The notes below the pieces were generated by a model that saw only the letters and a program-made list of their open reading frames with translations, was not told the DNA's origin and did no database searches. From DATAYF01 sp036272735 (lineage in GTDB: Bacteria > Chloroflexota > Ktedonobacteria > Ktedonobacterales > Ktedonobacteraceae): a stretch of 5,311 nt of DNA. Position numbers and translations under genes: made by a program. Shown piece after piece: positions 1 through 5,137 of this stretch. The stretch lies in NCBI GenBank assembly GCA_036272735.1, contig DATAYF010000322.1, positions 1 through 5,311 on the forward strand. Direction: 5' to 3'. The number at the start of each line of letters is the position of its first letter. Position 1 is the first letter of the stretch.

Positions 1-283
1 GGGAAGCATTCCTGTCCACAATCTAGCACAGAAGAATGTCGCCGTCTAGATGCGGCATTTTGCGACACCGCGAGTCCCTGGTCCTCTATATCGTAACTAG
101 TGATACGTGCAACAAAGCATGCCTGTATGCGCATCAACGCAGTACAGGGCTGATAGAGGAAAATGTGTGATGTTGCATACATTCCACAACACAGCATATT
201 TTTTCTTATTAACGGAAACTGTACCATGAGATTGCTTAATCGTCAAGAGATTGTGGGCATCTATCCAAAATCACTGCTGGGGC

Positions 284-312
284 TTGACAATCTCAAAAAT
301 ATATGTCATCTT
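284..312 (+). promoter_or_regulatory. Candidate sigma70 promoter for glxR-gcl
   Basis: A perfect -35 hexamer TTGACA lies at 284-289. With a 17-base spacer the -10 hexamer would be CATCTT at 307-312, which is poor (3 of 6, but it keeps the key A at position 2 and T at position 6). Transcription would start near 319, giving a leader of about 80 bases before glxR. A weak -10 box suits a regulated promoter. The TTCC/GGAA palindromes begin right at its -10 end, as expected for repression. The -35 is clear; the -10 is inferred. Confidence 0.45.
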
Positions 313-347
313 TCCATAGTAAGGAATTTAGTTTCCGTTAAAAGGAA
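312..347. promoter_or_regulatory. Tandem TTCC-N7-GGAA palindromes, candidate IclR-type operators
   Basis: Two inverted repeats with the same layout sit head to tail: TTCC (312-315), 7 bases, GGAA (323-326); then TTCC (333-336), 7 bases, GGAA (344-347). The second extends to TTTCC/GGAAA (332-348). The two units are 21 bp apart and the half-sites start 11, 10 and 11 bp apart, so all four face the same side of the helix. The same element recurs before the IclR gene at 3164-3180. E. coli IclR is known to bind GGAAA/TTTCC palindromes, which makes the local IclR protein the likely ligand. This is inference from position and symmetry. Confidence 0.5.
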
Positions 348-401
348 AATAAAGGGATGTTACCTACTGGTTGCTATTCCGTAAGCAAAGGGACAGGAAT
401 T

Positions 402-1292
402 ATGCCAGAGACAATAGGCTTCATTGGCCTGGGTATCATGGGCAAACCCATGGCCCATAACTTGCTCAAAGCGGATTACCCGCTGATTATATTCGACCGC
501 CATCATGACACCACAGCTGAACTGGTTGCCGCAGGTGCCCGTTCATCCAAAAGCATGAAAGAGATTGCGGCACAAAGTGATGTGCTCATTACGATGCTAC
601 CCGATTCGCCCCAGGTGGAGGAGGTACTGACCGGCCCTGATGGAATTCTCGAAAGCGCACGTAAGGGGCTCATCGTCATTGATATGAGTACCATCTCACC
701 CGTTGTGACCCAAAAAATTGCGGATCGCCTGAACGAACGCAGCGTTGCACTACTCGATGCACCAGTCAGCGGAGGCGATAAAGGCGCTATCGCAGGCACG
801 CTTTCCATTATGGTAGGCGGCGACAAAGAGGTTTTCTCGCGCTGCCTGCCAATCTTACAAACATTAGGAAAAACCATTGTGCACGTCGGCAAGAGTGGAT
901 CGGGCCAGGTTGTGAAAGCCTGCAACCAGATCGTTGTTGCACTCACCATCGAGGCCGTAAGCGAGGCACTGGTTCTTGGTGCAAAATCAGGGGTTGATCC
1001 GGCAAAAATTCTGCAGGTGTTGGGTGGCGGACTAGCGGCGAATAAGGTGATGGAGATGCGCGGTGAGGGTATGCTCAACCACAACTTTGCTCCTGGCTTC
1101 CGCATTCGCCTGCATCACAAAGACCTCGGCATTGCCCTGGCAGCTGGTCGTGCCTTTGGCGTTTCCCTACCGGTCACAGCCCTGGTCGATCAGATGTTAG
1201 GCTCTCTAGAAGTTGATGGGCGCGGCGACCTGGATCACTCGGCGCTGCTCACCCACCTGGAAGACCTCGCTGATCATCGTATCGGCTCATGA
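402..1292 (+). CDS. glxR: Tartronate semialdehyde reductase (2-hydroxy-3-oxopropionate reductase)
   Basis: This 296-residue cytosolic enzyme should reduce tartronate semialdehyde to D-glycerate with NAD(P)H, the step after glyoxylate carboligase. It belongs to the beta-hydroxyacid dehydrogenase family, whose E. coli members GarR and GlxR are about 294 residues. Visible motifs are the N-terminal Rossmann loop G9-x-G11-x-x-G14, the substrate loop DAPVSGG (119-125), the catalytic lysine K172 in VKACNQ with N175, HHKDL around K240, and a C-terminal DHSAL typical of tartronate semialdehyde reductases. The ATG at 402 is chosen because MPETIGFIGLG fits family N-termini and AAAGGGA lies 8 bases upstream. 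An in-frame ATG at 357 would add 15 unrelated residues starting just after the operator-like repeats. Being next to gcl separates it from the related 3-hydroxyisobutyrate dehydrogenases. GarR and GlxR paralogues cannot be told apart here, so the symbol is by context. Confidence 0.9.
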   Translation: MPETIGFIGLGIMGKPMAHNLLKADYPLIIFDRHHDTTAELVAAGARSSKSMKEIAAQSDVLITMLPDSPQVEEVLTGPDGILESARKGLIVIDMSTISPVVTQKIADRLNERSVALLDAPVSGGDKGAIAGTLSIMVGGDKEVFSRCLPILQTLGKTIVHVGKSGSGQVVKACNQIVVALTIEAVSEALVLGAKSGVDPAKILQVLGGGLAANKVMEMRGEGMLNHNFAPGFRIRLHHKDLGIALAAGRAFGVSLPVTALVDQMLGSLEVDGRGDLDHSALLTHLEDLADHRIGS

Positions 1293-1297
1293 TGTAA

Positions 1298-1313
1298 TTT
1301 CCTCACAGTGAAA
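1298..1313. promoter_or_regulatory. TTTCCTCACAGTGAAA element before gcl
   Basis: This 16-base element in the 32-bp glxR-gcl gap holds the short perfect palindrome TCACAGTGA (1303-1311). It matches TTTTCTCACTGTGGAA at 4118-4133 before hyi in 13 of 16 positions, sharing CTCAC-W-GTG. It ends in the gcl ribosome site AAGGA (1312-1316), so it could influence translation or bind a regulator. Two copies are weak evidence and chance is possible. Confidence 0.25.
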
Positions 1314-1324
1314 GGATTGGCATA

Positions 1325-3115
1325 ATGGTACATATATCCGCCACAGATGCGACTGTCCAGGTGATGCAAGACGAGGGTGTTGAGTTCGTCTTCGGCATCC
1401 CTGGCGCTGCGATTCTCCCCCTGTATCAATCGATCTTGAAATCCGGCAAAATTCGTCATTATACGGTCCGGCACGAAGAAGGAGGGACGCACGCCGCTGA
1501 TGGCTATGCACGTGCTACCGGCAAGGTGGGCGTCATGCTTGGTACCTCTGGTCCGGCTGGCACTAACATGCTTACAGGACTCTATACAGCCACGGCAGAT
1601 TCTATCCCATTGATTTGCATTACCGGCCAGGCGCAAACACACCTATTACACAAGGAGGCTTTTCAAGCAGTAGATATCGTTGGCTGCGCCACCCCTGTCA
1701 CCAAGTGGAGCGTGATGGTCAAAGAGCCTGCCCAGATGCCCTGGGTATTTCGCGAGGCATTCCGCATCGCACAGGATGGACGCCCCGGCGCGGTCTTGAT
1801 CGATCTACCCATCGATGTACAGCGTGGCATGATCGAGTACGAAGCCGCGCTGACAACAGCCCTGCCGAGGGTAAAGCCCGCACCCACGCCCGCTGCTATC
1901 GACCGTGCACTCGGCATGCTCCTCGCGGCGAAACGCCCGTTACTTATGCTGGGCGGCGGAGTCATTGGGGCTGAGGCCACCCAGGAATTCCGTGCACTCG
2001 CCGAATATCTCCACATCCCCGTAACCATCACACTAATGGGCAAAGGTGGCTTTCCTGAAGACCATCCGCTGTATGCCGGGATGGCGGGTATTCAGACGCA
2101 GACTCGCTACGGCAATCAGATTTTCCTTGAATCGGACCTAGTTGTCGCGATTGGCGCTCGTTTTGCCGACCGCCATACCGGTGATATCAACGTGTATCGA
2201 GGAGAGCGAACATTCATTCAGATAGATATCGATCCAAAACAAATTGGGCGCGTGTTCACACCAGATATGGGCATTGTCTCCGATGCGAAACTGGCGCTTC
2301 AGGCCTTACTTGCTCATGCCCACAACATGCCAAGGCGAGAGCCGACTGCCTGGGCAGAGCGCGTCACGACACTACGCGAAACGCTGGAACGCAGGATGGA
2401 TTTCGACGAGACGCCAATCAAACCGCCGCGCGCATTTAAGGAAATCAACGAATACTTCGACCGCGATACCATTTTCGTGACGGCTATCGGCCTCTATCAG
2501 ATCTGGTCAGGCCAGTTCCAGCACAGTTTCCAGCCGCGCCACTACCTTGTCTGCGGTCAAGCTGGACCGCTTGGTTGGGAGATATCGGCTTGCACCGGCG
2601 TCAAATTGGGGCAGCCCGATAAGCAGGTGGTGGGCATTGTCGGGGATTACTCTTTCCAGTTTCTCATCGAAGAAATCGCCGTGGCTGTGCAATACCGTGT
2701 GCCCTTTGTGCTCGTGATGCTCAATAATGGCTATCTGGGCCTTATCAGACAATCTGAACTCTCGTATGATATGAACTTTGGCGTAGACATCTCCTATATA
2801 GGGAACAATGCCGACGGGGAGCTGTCTCATATGGAATTAGGCATGGATCATGTCAAGGTAATGGAGGCGATGGGCGGCCTGGGTCGCAAGGTTGAACGCC
2901 CGGAGGAGATCCATTCTGCATTGGCATGGGCAACCCGCGAGTCGGCAACACGTCGGCTGCCTATCTTAGTGGAAATCATGATCGAGCGCGAGGCCAACGC
3001 GGCAATGGGGCAGGCCATTAATGCGATCAAAGAGTTTGAGCCACTGCCCACACCACGCGAACAGGCACATGCCTTGTCCCATGCAGACGTTACCAGCGGC
3101 ATCGCTGTTGAGTAG
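1325..3115 (+). CDS. gcl: Glyoxylate carboligase (tartronate-semialdehyde synthase)
   Basis: This thiamine-diphosphate enzyme should condense two glyoxylates to tartronate semialdehyde plus CO2. At 596 residues it is close to E. coli Gcl (593). The order is PYR domain (about 4-170), central domain (about 190-330) and PP domain (about 370-560). Gcl-type signatures are LGTSGPAGT, LHKEAFQAVDI (108-118), NRHTG-like DRHTGD, CGQAGPLGW (410-418), NNGYLGLIRQ (467-476) and DHVKV. The cofactor/Mg motif runs from G440-D441 to N467-N468. The oddity is residue 51: codon GAA (1475-1477) gives RHEEGG, whereas E. coli Gcl has valine (RHVEG), a known departure from the catalytic glutamate of other ThDP enzymes. 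The next stretch, HAADGYARATGK, is also acetolactate-synthase-like. The rest matches Gcl, and flanking glxR and hyi support that role over acetolactate synthase. AAGGA lies 8 bases before the ATG. Likely translated from the glxR transcript. Confidence 0.92.
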   Translation: MVHISATDATVQVMQDEGVEFVFGIPGAAILPLYQSILKSGKIRHYTVRHEEGGTHAADGYARATGKVGVMLGTSGPAGTNMLTGLYTATADSIPLICITGQAQTHLLHKEAFQAVDIVGCATPVTKWSVMVKEPAQMPWVFREAFRIAQDGRPGAVLIDLPIDVQRGMIEYEAALTTALPRVKPAPTPAAIDRALGMLLAAKRPLLMLGGGVIGAEATQEFRALAEYLHIPVTITLMGKGGFPEDHPLYAGMAGIQTQTRYGNQIFLESDLVVAIGARFADRHTGDINVYRGERTFIQIDIDPKQIGRVFTPDMGIVSDAKLALQALLAHAHNMPRREPTAWAERVTTLRETLERRMDFDETPIKPPRAFKEINEYFDRDTIFVTAIGLYQIWSGQFQHSFQPRHYLVCGQAGPLGWEISACTGVKLGQPDKQVVGIVGDYSFQFLIEEIAVAVQYRVPFVLVMLNNGYLGLIRQSELSYDMNFGVDISYIGNNADGELSHMELGMDHVKVMEAMGGLGRKVERPEEIHSALAWATRESATRRLPILVEIMIEREANAAMGQAINAIKEFEPLPTPREQAHALSHADVTSGIAVE

Positions 3116-3143
3116 GACGCTAGATGTGCCCTTTTTCCCTTTG

Positions 3144-3152
3144 TGGTACAAT
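3144..3152 (+). promoter_or_regulatory. Extended -10 promoter for the IclR gene
   Basis: TGGTACAAT is an extended -10 box (TGn followed by TACAAT, 5 of 6 to TATAAT). No good -35 hexamer lies 17 bases upstream, which extended -10 promoters can tolerate. Start of transcription would be near 3159, about 34 bases before the ATG. The box overlaps the left arm of an inverted repeat TTGTGG (3141-3146)/CCACAA (3167-3172), so binding there could control the gene's own synthesis. Confidence 0.5.
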
Positions 3153-3163
3153 AAGTATAGAAT

Positions 3164-3180
3164 TTTCCACAAGGCGGAAA
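3164..3180. promoter_or_regulatory. TTTCC-N7-GGAAA palindrome, candidate autoregulatory operator
   Basis: TTTCC (3164-3168), 7 bases, GGAAA (3176-3180) has exactly the arm sequence and spacing of the site at 332-348 before glxR. It lies between the extended -10 box and the ribosome site of the IclR gene, where a bound repressor would block transcription. IclR-family regulators commonly control their own gene. Same-motif recurrence is seen directly; binding is inferred. Confidence 0.5.
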
Positions 3181-3192
3181 GAAGGGAAGATC

Positions 3193-4011
3193 ATGGTAAA
3201 AGATAGAGAGAAATCGGAAAATGTGTCAATGGATGCGGTACAGTCTGTCGAACGCGCCCTTGATCTGCTAGAATTCCTCGCCCAGTCTGTGAACAAAGTA
3301 GGCATCAGTGAACTAAGCATCGCTACTGGACAACCGGTAGCAACCGTTCATCGCCTGCTCAAGACGCTCACGGCGCGTGGATACGTCACGCGTGACAGTC
3401 GCACGCGCCGTTACGCGCCTGGTCCTGCCGCTCACGCGTTAGCGAGCCTGGATCACCAGATGATGAATTGGACGGAGATTGCCGCCTCATTCTTGCGCGA
3501 GCTGGTGGAGATCAGCGGCGAGACGGCCAATGTCGTCTTACTGGAACGTGATCGTGCAGTATACGTGGCTCAGGCACAACCAACACGCATGGTGCGCATG
3601 TTTACTGAGTTAGGCAACCGCGTCCCTCTGCACAGTTCTGGATGTGGAAAGGTACTGCTTGCCTATCAATCCGAAAGTATCGTGAACGCCATTATTGCAC
3701 AGTCGGGGCTACAGGCATTTACAGCGATGACGATTACCGATCCTGATCGGCTGCGGCAAGAATTGGCGACGATTCGCCAACAAGGCTACGCCATTGATAG
3801 TGGTGAGCAAGAAGAGGGTGTGCGCTGTGTTGCCGTGCCGGTTTATGGACCAAAGGGGAAGGTGGTGGCAGCCATGAGTATTTCTGGTCCGAGTAGCAGA
3901 TTGGAAAATTCACGAACCCCAGGCCTGCTGCCCCATCTCAAACGCATCAGCGATGCTTTAACGAGTTCGCTTACTGAAATGTACAACAATGATGGGCAGG
4001 TGCTCATTTAG
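3193..4011 (+). CDS. IclR-family transcriptional regulator
   Basis: This 272-residue protein has the two IclR domains. An N-terminal winged helix-turn-helix (about 16-76) includes VERALDLLEFLA and the recognition stretch GQPVATVHRLLKTLTARGYV (46-65). A C-terminal effector domain (about 85-262) includes PLHSSGCGKVLLAY (145-158), EEGVRCVAVPV (207-217) and MSISGPSSRL. C212, S229 and S231 keep the spacing of the cysteine and two serines recalled to contact glyoxylate in E. coli AllR, though these positions are widely conserved in the family. The ATG at 3193 is preferred because GGGAAG lies just upstream. An in-frame ATG at 3124 would place 23 residues across the promoter and operator. Its position between gcl and hyi suggests local control with glyoxylate or a related small acid as signal. 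Repressor or activator cannot be decided from sequence. Confidence 0.93.
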   Translation: MVKDREKSENVSMDAVQSVERALDLLEFLAQSVNKVGISELSIATGQPVATVHRLLKTLTARGYVTRDSRTRRYAPGPAAHALASLDHQMMNWTEIAASFLRELVEISGETANVVLLERDRAVYVAQAQPTRMVRMFTELGNRVPLHSSGCGKVLLAYQSESIVNAIIAQSGLQAFTAMTITDPDRLRQELATIRQQGYAIDSGEQEEGVRCVAVPVYGPKGKVVAAMSISGPSSRLENSRTPGLLPHLKRISDALTSSLTEMYNNDGQVLI

Positions 4012-4069
4012 CTTATGTCGCGCCTTCGTTCAGGAGACCGATGTCAGCAAAAAAGAACGTGCGAAATGC

Positions 4070-4099
4070 TTGACAGGTGCACCTTCGATACAGTAGGTT
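4070..4099 (+). promoter_or_regulatory. Candidate sigma70 promoter for hyi
   Basis: A perfect -35 TTGACA lies at 4070-4075. The best -10 at an allowed distance is TAGGTT (4094-4099), 18 bases on, keeping the T, A and final T of TATAAT. The predicted start near 4106 gives a leader of nearly 120 bases that contains the GGAA/TTCC element and the hairpin. The pairing of a strong -35 with a weak -10 is the same as at glxR. The -35 is seen directly; the -10 is a guess. Confidence 0.4.
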
Positions 4100-4129
4100 T
4101 TGTTAGACGGGTAATATTTTTCTCACTGT

Positions 4130-4144
4130 GGAAATGACTATTCC
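4130..4144. promoter_or_regulatory. GGAA-N7-TTCC palindrome upstream of hyi
   Basis: GGAA (4130-4133), 7 bases, TTCC (4141-4144) has the same 11-bp half-site spacing as the TTCC-N7-GGAA sites at glxR and the IclR gene, but with the half-sites in the opposite order. That order resembles the GGAAA...TTTCC operator known for E. coli IclR, with a spacer two bases longer. It may be a third target of the local regulator. Weaker than the other two because the orientation differs. Confidence 0.35.
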
Positions 4145-4194
4145 CCTAGCAGGTACTGTGCATCGTGTAGTATCACACTACCATACCTGCCAGG
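4145..4194 (+). promoter_or_regulatory. Nested imperfect hairpin in the hyi leader
   Basis: CCTAGCAGGTA (4145-4155) pairs with TACCTGCCAGG (4184-4194), 10 of 11 bases, the mismatch being A4148 with C4191. Inside the 28-base loop GTAGT (4167-4171) pairs with ACTAC (4177-4181) around ATCAC. No T-run follows, so a simple terminator is unlikely. It ends 29 bases before the hyi ATG and 16 before its ribosome site. It could be an RNA structure acting on hyi expression or a regulator site in DNA. Pairing is read directly; function is unknown. Confidence 0.45.
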
Positions 4195-4210
4195 CTTCTG
4201 TATTCTATAT

Positions 4211-4215
4211 AAGGA
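4211..4215 (+). promoter_or_regulatory. Ribosome binding site deciding the hyi start
   Basis: AAGGA lies 8 bases before the ATG at 4224 and continues as AAGGATTAGC, much like AAGGATTGGC before gcl. The upstream in-frame ATG at 4128 has no such site, so 4224 is the start. Confidence 0.75.
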
Positions 4216-4223
4216 TTAGCAGC

Positions 4224-5033
4224 ATGCTACGGTTTGATCTGAATATTTCGATACTTCTAAAAGAAGTTCCGTTCATAGAACGATTTGAACTCGCTTCCCA
4301 CCTTGGTTTTGGCGCTGTCGAGTTCTGGTGGCCCGGCGATGAAAACCTGGCTGCCTCCGCACAGCAGGTGCGTATGCACAAACTCAACGTCGCTCTGATC
4401 AATTTTGATGCTGGCGACATGGTAGTAGGAGAGCGTGGCTTCCTTAATGACGTCAGCAAACGCGCATGGTTCCGCAATCACGTCCCGGCTGCCATTGAAT
4501 TTGCCGCACAAATTGGTTGCCCACAACTGAACGCATTGGTTGGCAATACCATACCAGGGGAGAGCCGCGAAGCTCAATTGGAGTGCATCCGTGAGAATCT
4601 GGCCTGGGCCGCTGACTATGCTTCCTCTGCTGGCCTGGGAGTCGTGGTGGAAACGCTCAATCACTTCGAAAATCCTCGCTATCTGCTCACAAACACGCCT
4701 GATGTCCTCAACCTTCTCACTGAGGTCAATCGCGCTAACCTGAAATACCAGTATGATTACTATCATATGCAACGGATGGAAGGGAATCTAATTGCCACAG
4801 TACGCGAGCATATCGGGCGCATTGGACATATCCAGATAGCGGACTCACCTGATCGTCACGAACCTGGAACGGGTGAGATTAATTATCCCCATGTGCTGGC
4901 TGCTCTTGATACGCTTGGATACCAGGGGTACGTTGGTCTGGAATACAACGCTACCACCACATCAGAAGCAAGTTTTGACTGGTTGCCCAAAGAACATCGA
5001 CGTACAGCAACAGTAAATGACTTACACGTATAA
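4224..5033 (+). CDS. hyi: Hydroxypyruvate isomerase
   Basis: This 269-residue cytosolic enzyme should interconvert hydroxypyruvate and tartronate semialdehyde. It is a xylose-isomerase-like TIM barrel, slightly longer than E. coli Hyi (258). The start MLRFDLNIS matches the family N-terminus MLRFSANLS. Conserved blocks are FGAVEFWWPGD (29-39), ALVGNTIPG (104-112), VVETLNHFENPRYLLT (141-156), YQYDYYHMQRMEGNL (175-189), IGHIQIADSPDRHEPGTGEINY (200-221) and GYVGLEYNATTTSEA. The glutamates E143 and E240, with D178 and the H202/Q204 pair, fit the metal-binding and catalytic set of this fold. An ATG at 4128 would add 32 residues translated from the hairpin region and is rejected. The C-terminal dozen residues extend past the usual end. 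Neighbours gcl and glxR share its product or substrate, which favours Hyi over other sugar epimerases of the fold. Confidence 0.9.
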   Translation: MLRFDLNISILLKEVPFIERFELASHLGFGAVEFWWPGDENLAASAQQVRMHKLNVALINFDAGDMVVGERGFLNDVSKRAWFRNHVPAAIEFAAQIGCPQLNALVGNTIPGESREAQLECIRENLAWAADYASSAGLGVVVETLNHFENPRYLLTNTPDVLNLLTEVNRANLKYQYDYYHMQRMEGNLIATVREHIGRIGHIQIADSPDRHEPGTGEINYPHVLAALDTLGYQGYVGLEYNATTTSEASFDWLPKEHRRTATVNDLHV

Positions 5034-5044
5034 AAGCTACGTGT
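5024..5044. repeat. Perfect inverted repeat at the hyi stop
   Basis: ACACGTA (5024-5030) and TACGTGT (5038-5044) are perfect 7-base arms around TAAAAGC, which contains the hyi TAA stop. The 7-base spacer equals that of the TTCC/GGAA sites but the sequence is unrelated. It could be an operator for glcD, an mRNA 3' stem that protects the hyi message, or chance. Confidence 0.35.
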
Positions 5045-5048
5045 TCAC

Positions 5049-5078
5049 GCTGCAAAGCATGCAGCCAAAGCTATTTTT
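5049..5078 (+). terminator. Weak terminator-like hairpin between hyi and glcD
   Basis: GCTGCA (5049-5054) pairs with TGCAGC (5060-5065) around a 5-base loop, followed after 8 bases by TTTTT (5074-5078). The stem is short and the T-run is too far away for a good intrinsic terminator, so at most it would attenuate transcription into glcD. Confidence 0.25.
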
Positions 5079-5137
5079 CTCGTCTAACGAAGATGAGAGC
5101 AATCCAAAGAGAACGCTGAATTCAAGGGAGAACAGCC

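Larger units (their letters stand above)
1..401. other. Non-coding leader upstream of the glyoxylate cluster
   Basis: No convincing gene lies in this 401-base stretch. Stops are frequent in all frames over the first 160 bases, and no upstream gene end is recognisable. The first half holds only scattered short palindromes: TGTCGC/GCGACA at 37-42 and 62-67, ATGCGCAT at 127-134. The second half, from about 280, holds the candidate promoter and the paired TTCC/GGAA palindromes listed separately. A 73-codon open frame at 163-384 runs through those sites and resembles nothing I know, so it is not called. Confidence 0.6.
4012..4223. other. Regulatory gap between the IclR gene and hyi
   Basis: This 212-base gap is the longest between genes of the cluster. 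It holds no credible gene; an in-frame ATG at 4128 extending hyi is rejected. It carries a TTGACA promoter, a GGAA-N7-TTCC element, and a large imperfect hairpin. Its length and content suggest hyi has its own control rather than only reading through from the regulator gene. Confidence 0.55.

Noticed and set aside
37..67. TGTCGC/GCGACA repeat as terminator of an upstream gene
   Set aside because: Six-base arms with a 19-base loop and no T-run after the stem; no upstream coding end is visible.
163..384. Open frame of 73 codons upstream of glxR
   Set aside because: Its AGAGGA ribosome site is only 2 bases from the ATG, the protein resembles nothing I know, and the frame runs through the predicted promoter and both operator-like repeats.
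357..401. Upstream ATG giving glxR 15 more residues
   Set aside because: The extra residues do not match the family N-terminus, and the Rossmann fold starts properly from the ATG at 402 with its own ribosome site.
503..1105. Long antisense open frame (200 codons) inside glxR
   Set aside because: It is the reverse shadow of a strongly recognisable gene and has serine/threonine-rich low-information sequence with no family resemblance.
1325..3115. Acetolactate synthase instead of Gcl, because of RHEEG
   Set aside because: LHKEAFQAVDI, CGQAGPLGW, NNGYLGLIRQ, DHVKV and the length are Gcl-type, and both glxR and hyi are neighbours.
3124..3192. Upstream ATG giving the IclR protein 23 more residues
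   Set aside because: It would read through the extended -10 box and palindrome and has no ribosome site, unlike the ATG at 3193.
4128..4223. Upstream ATG giving hyi 32 more residues
   Set aside because: The segment is the hairpin region, does not match the family, and lacks a ribosome site.
4257..4772. Antisense open frame (171 codons) inside hyi
   Set aside because: It lies wholly inside hyi, whose conserved motifs are in the plus strand, and shows no family resemblance.
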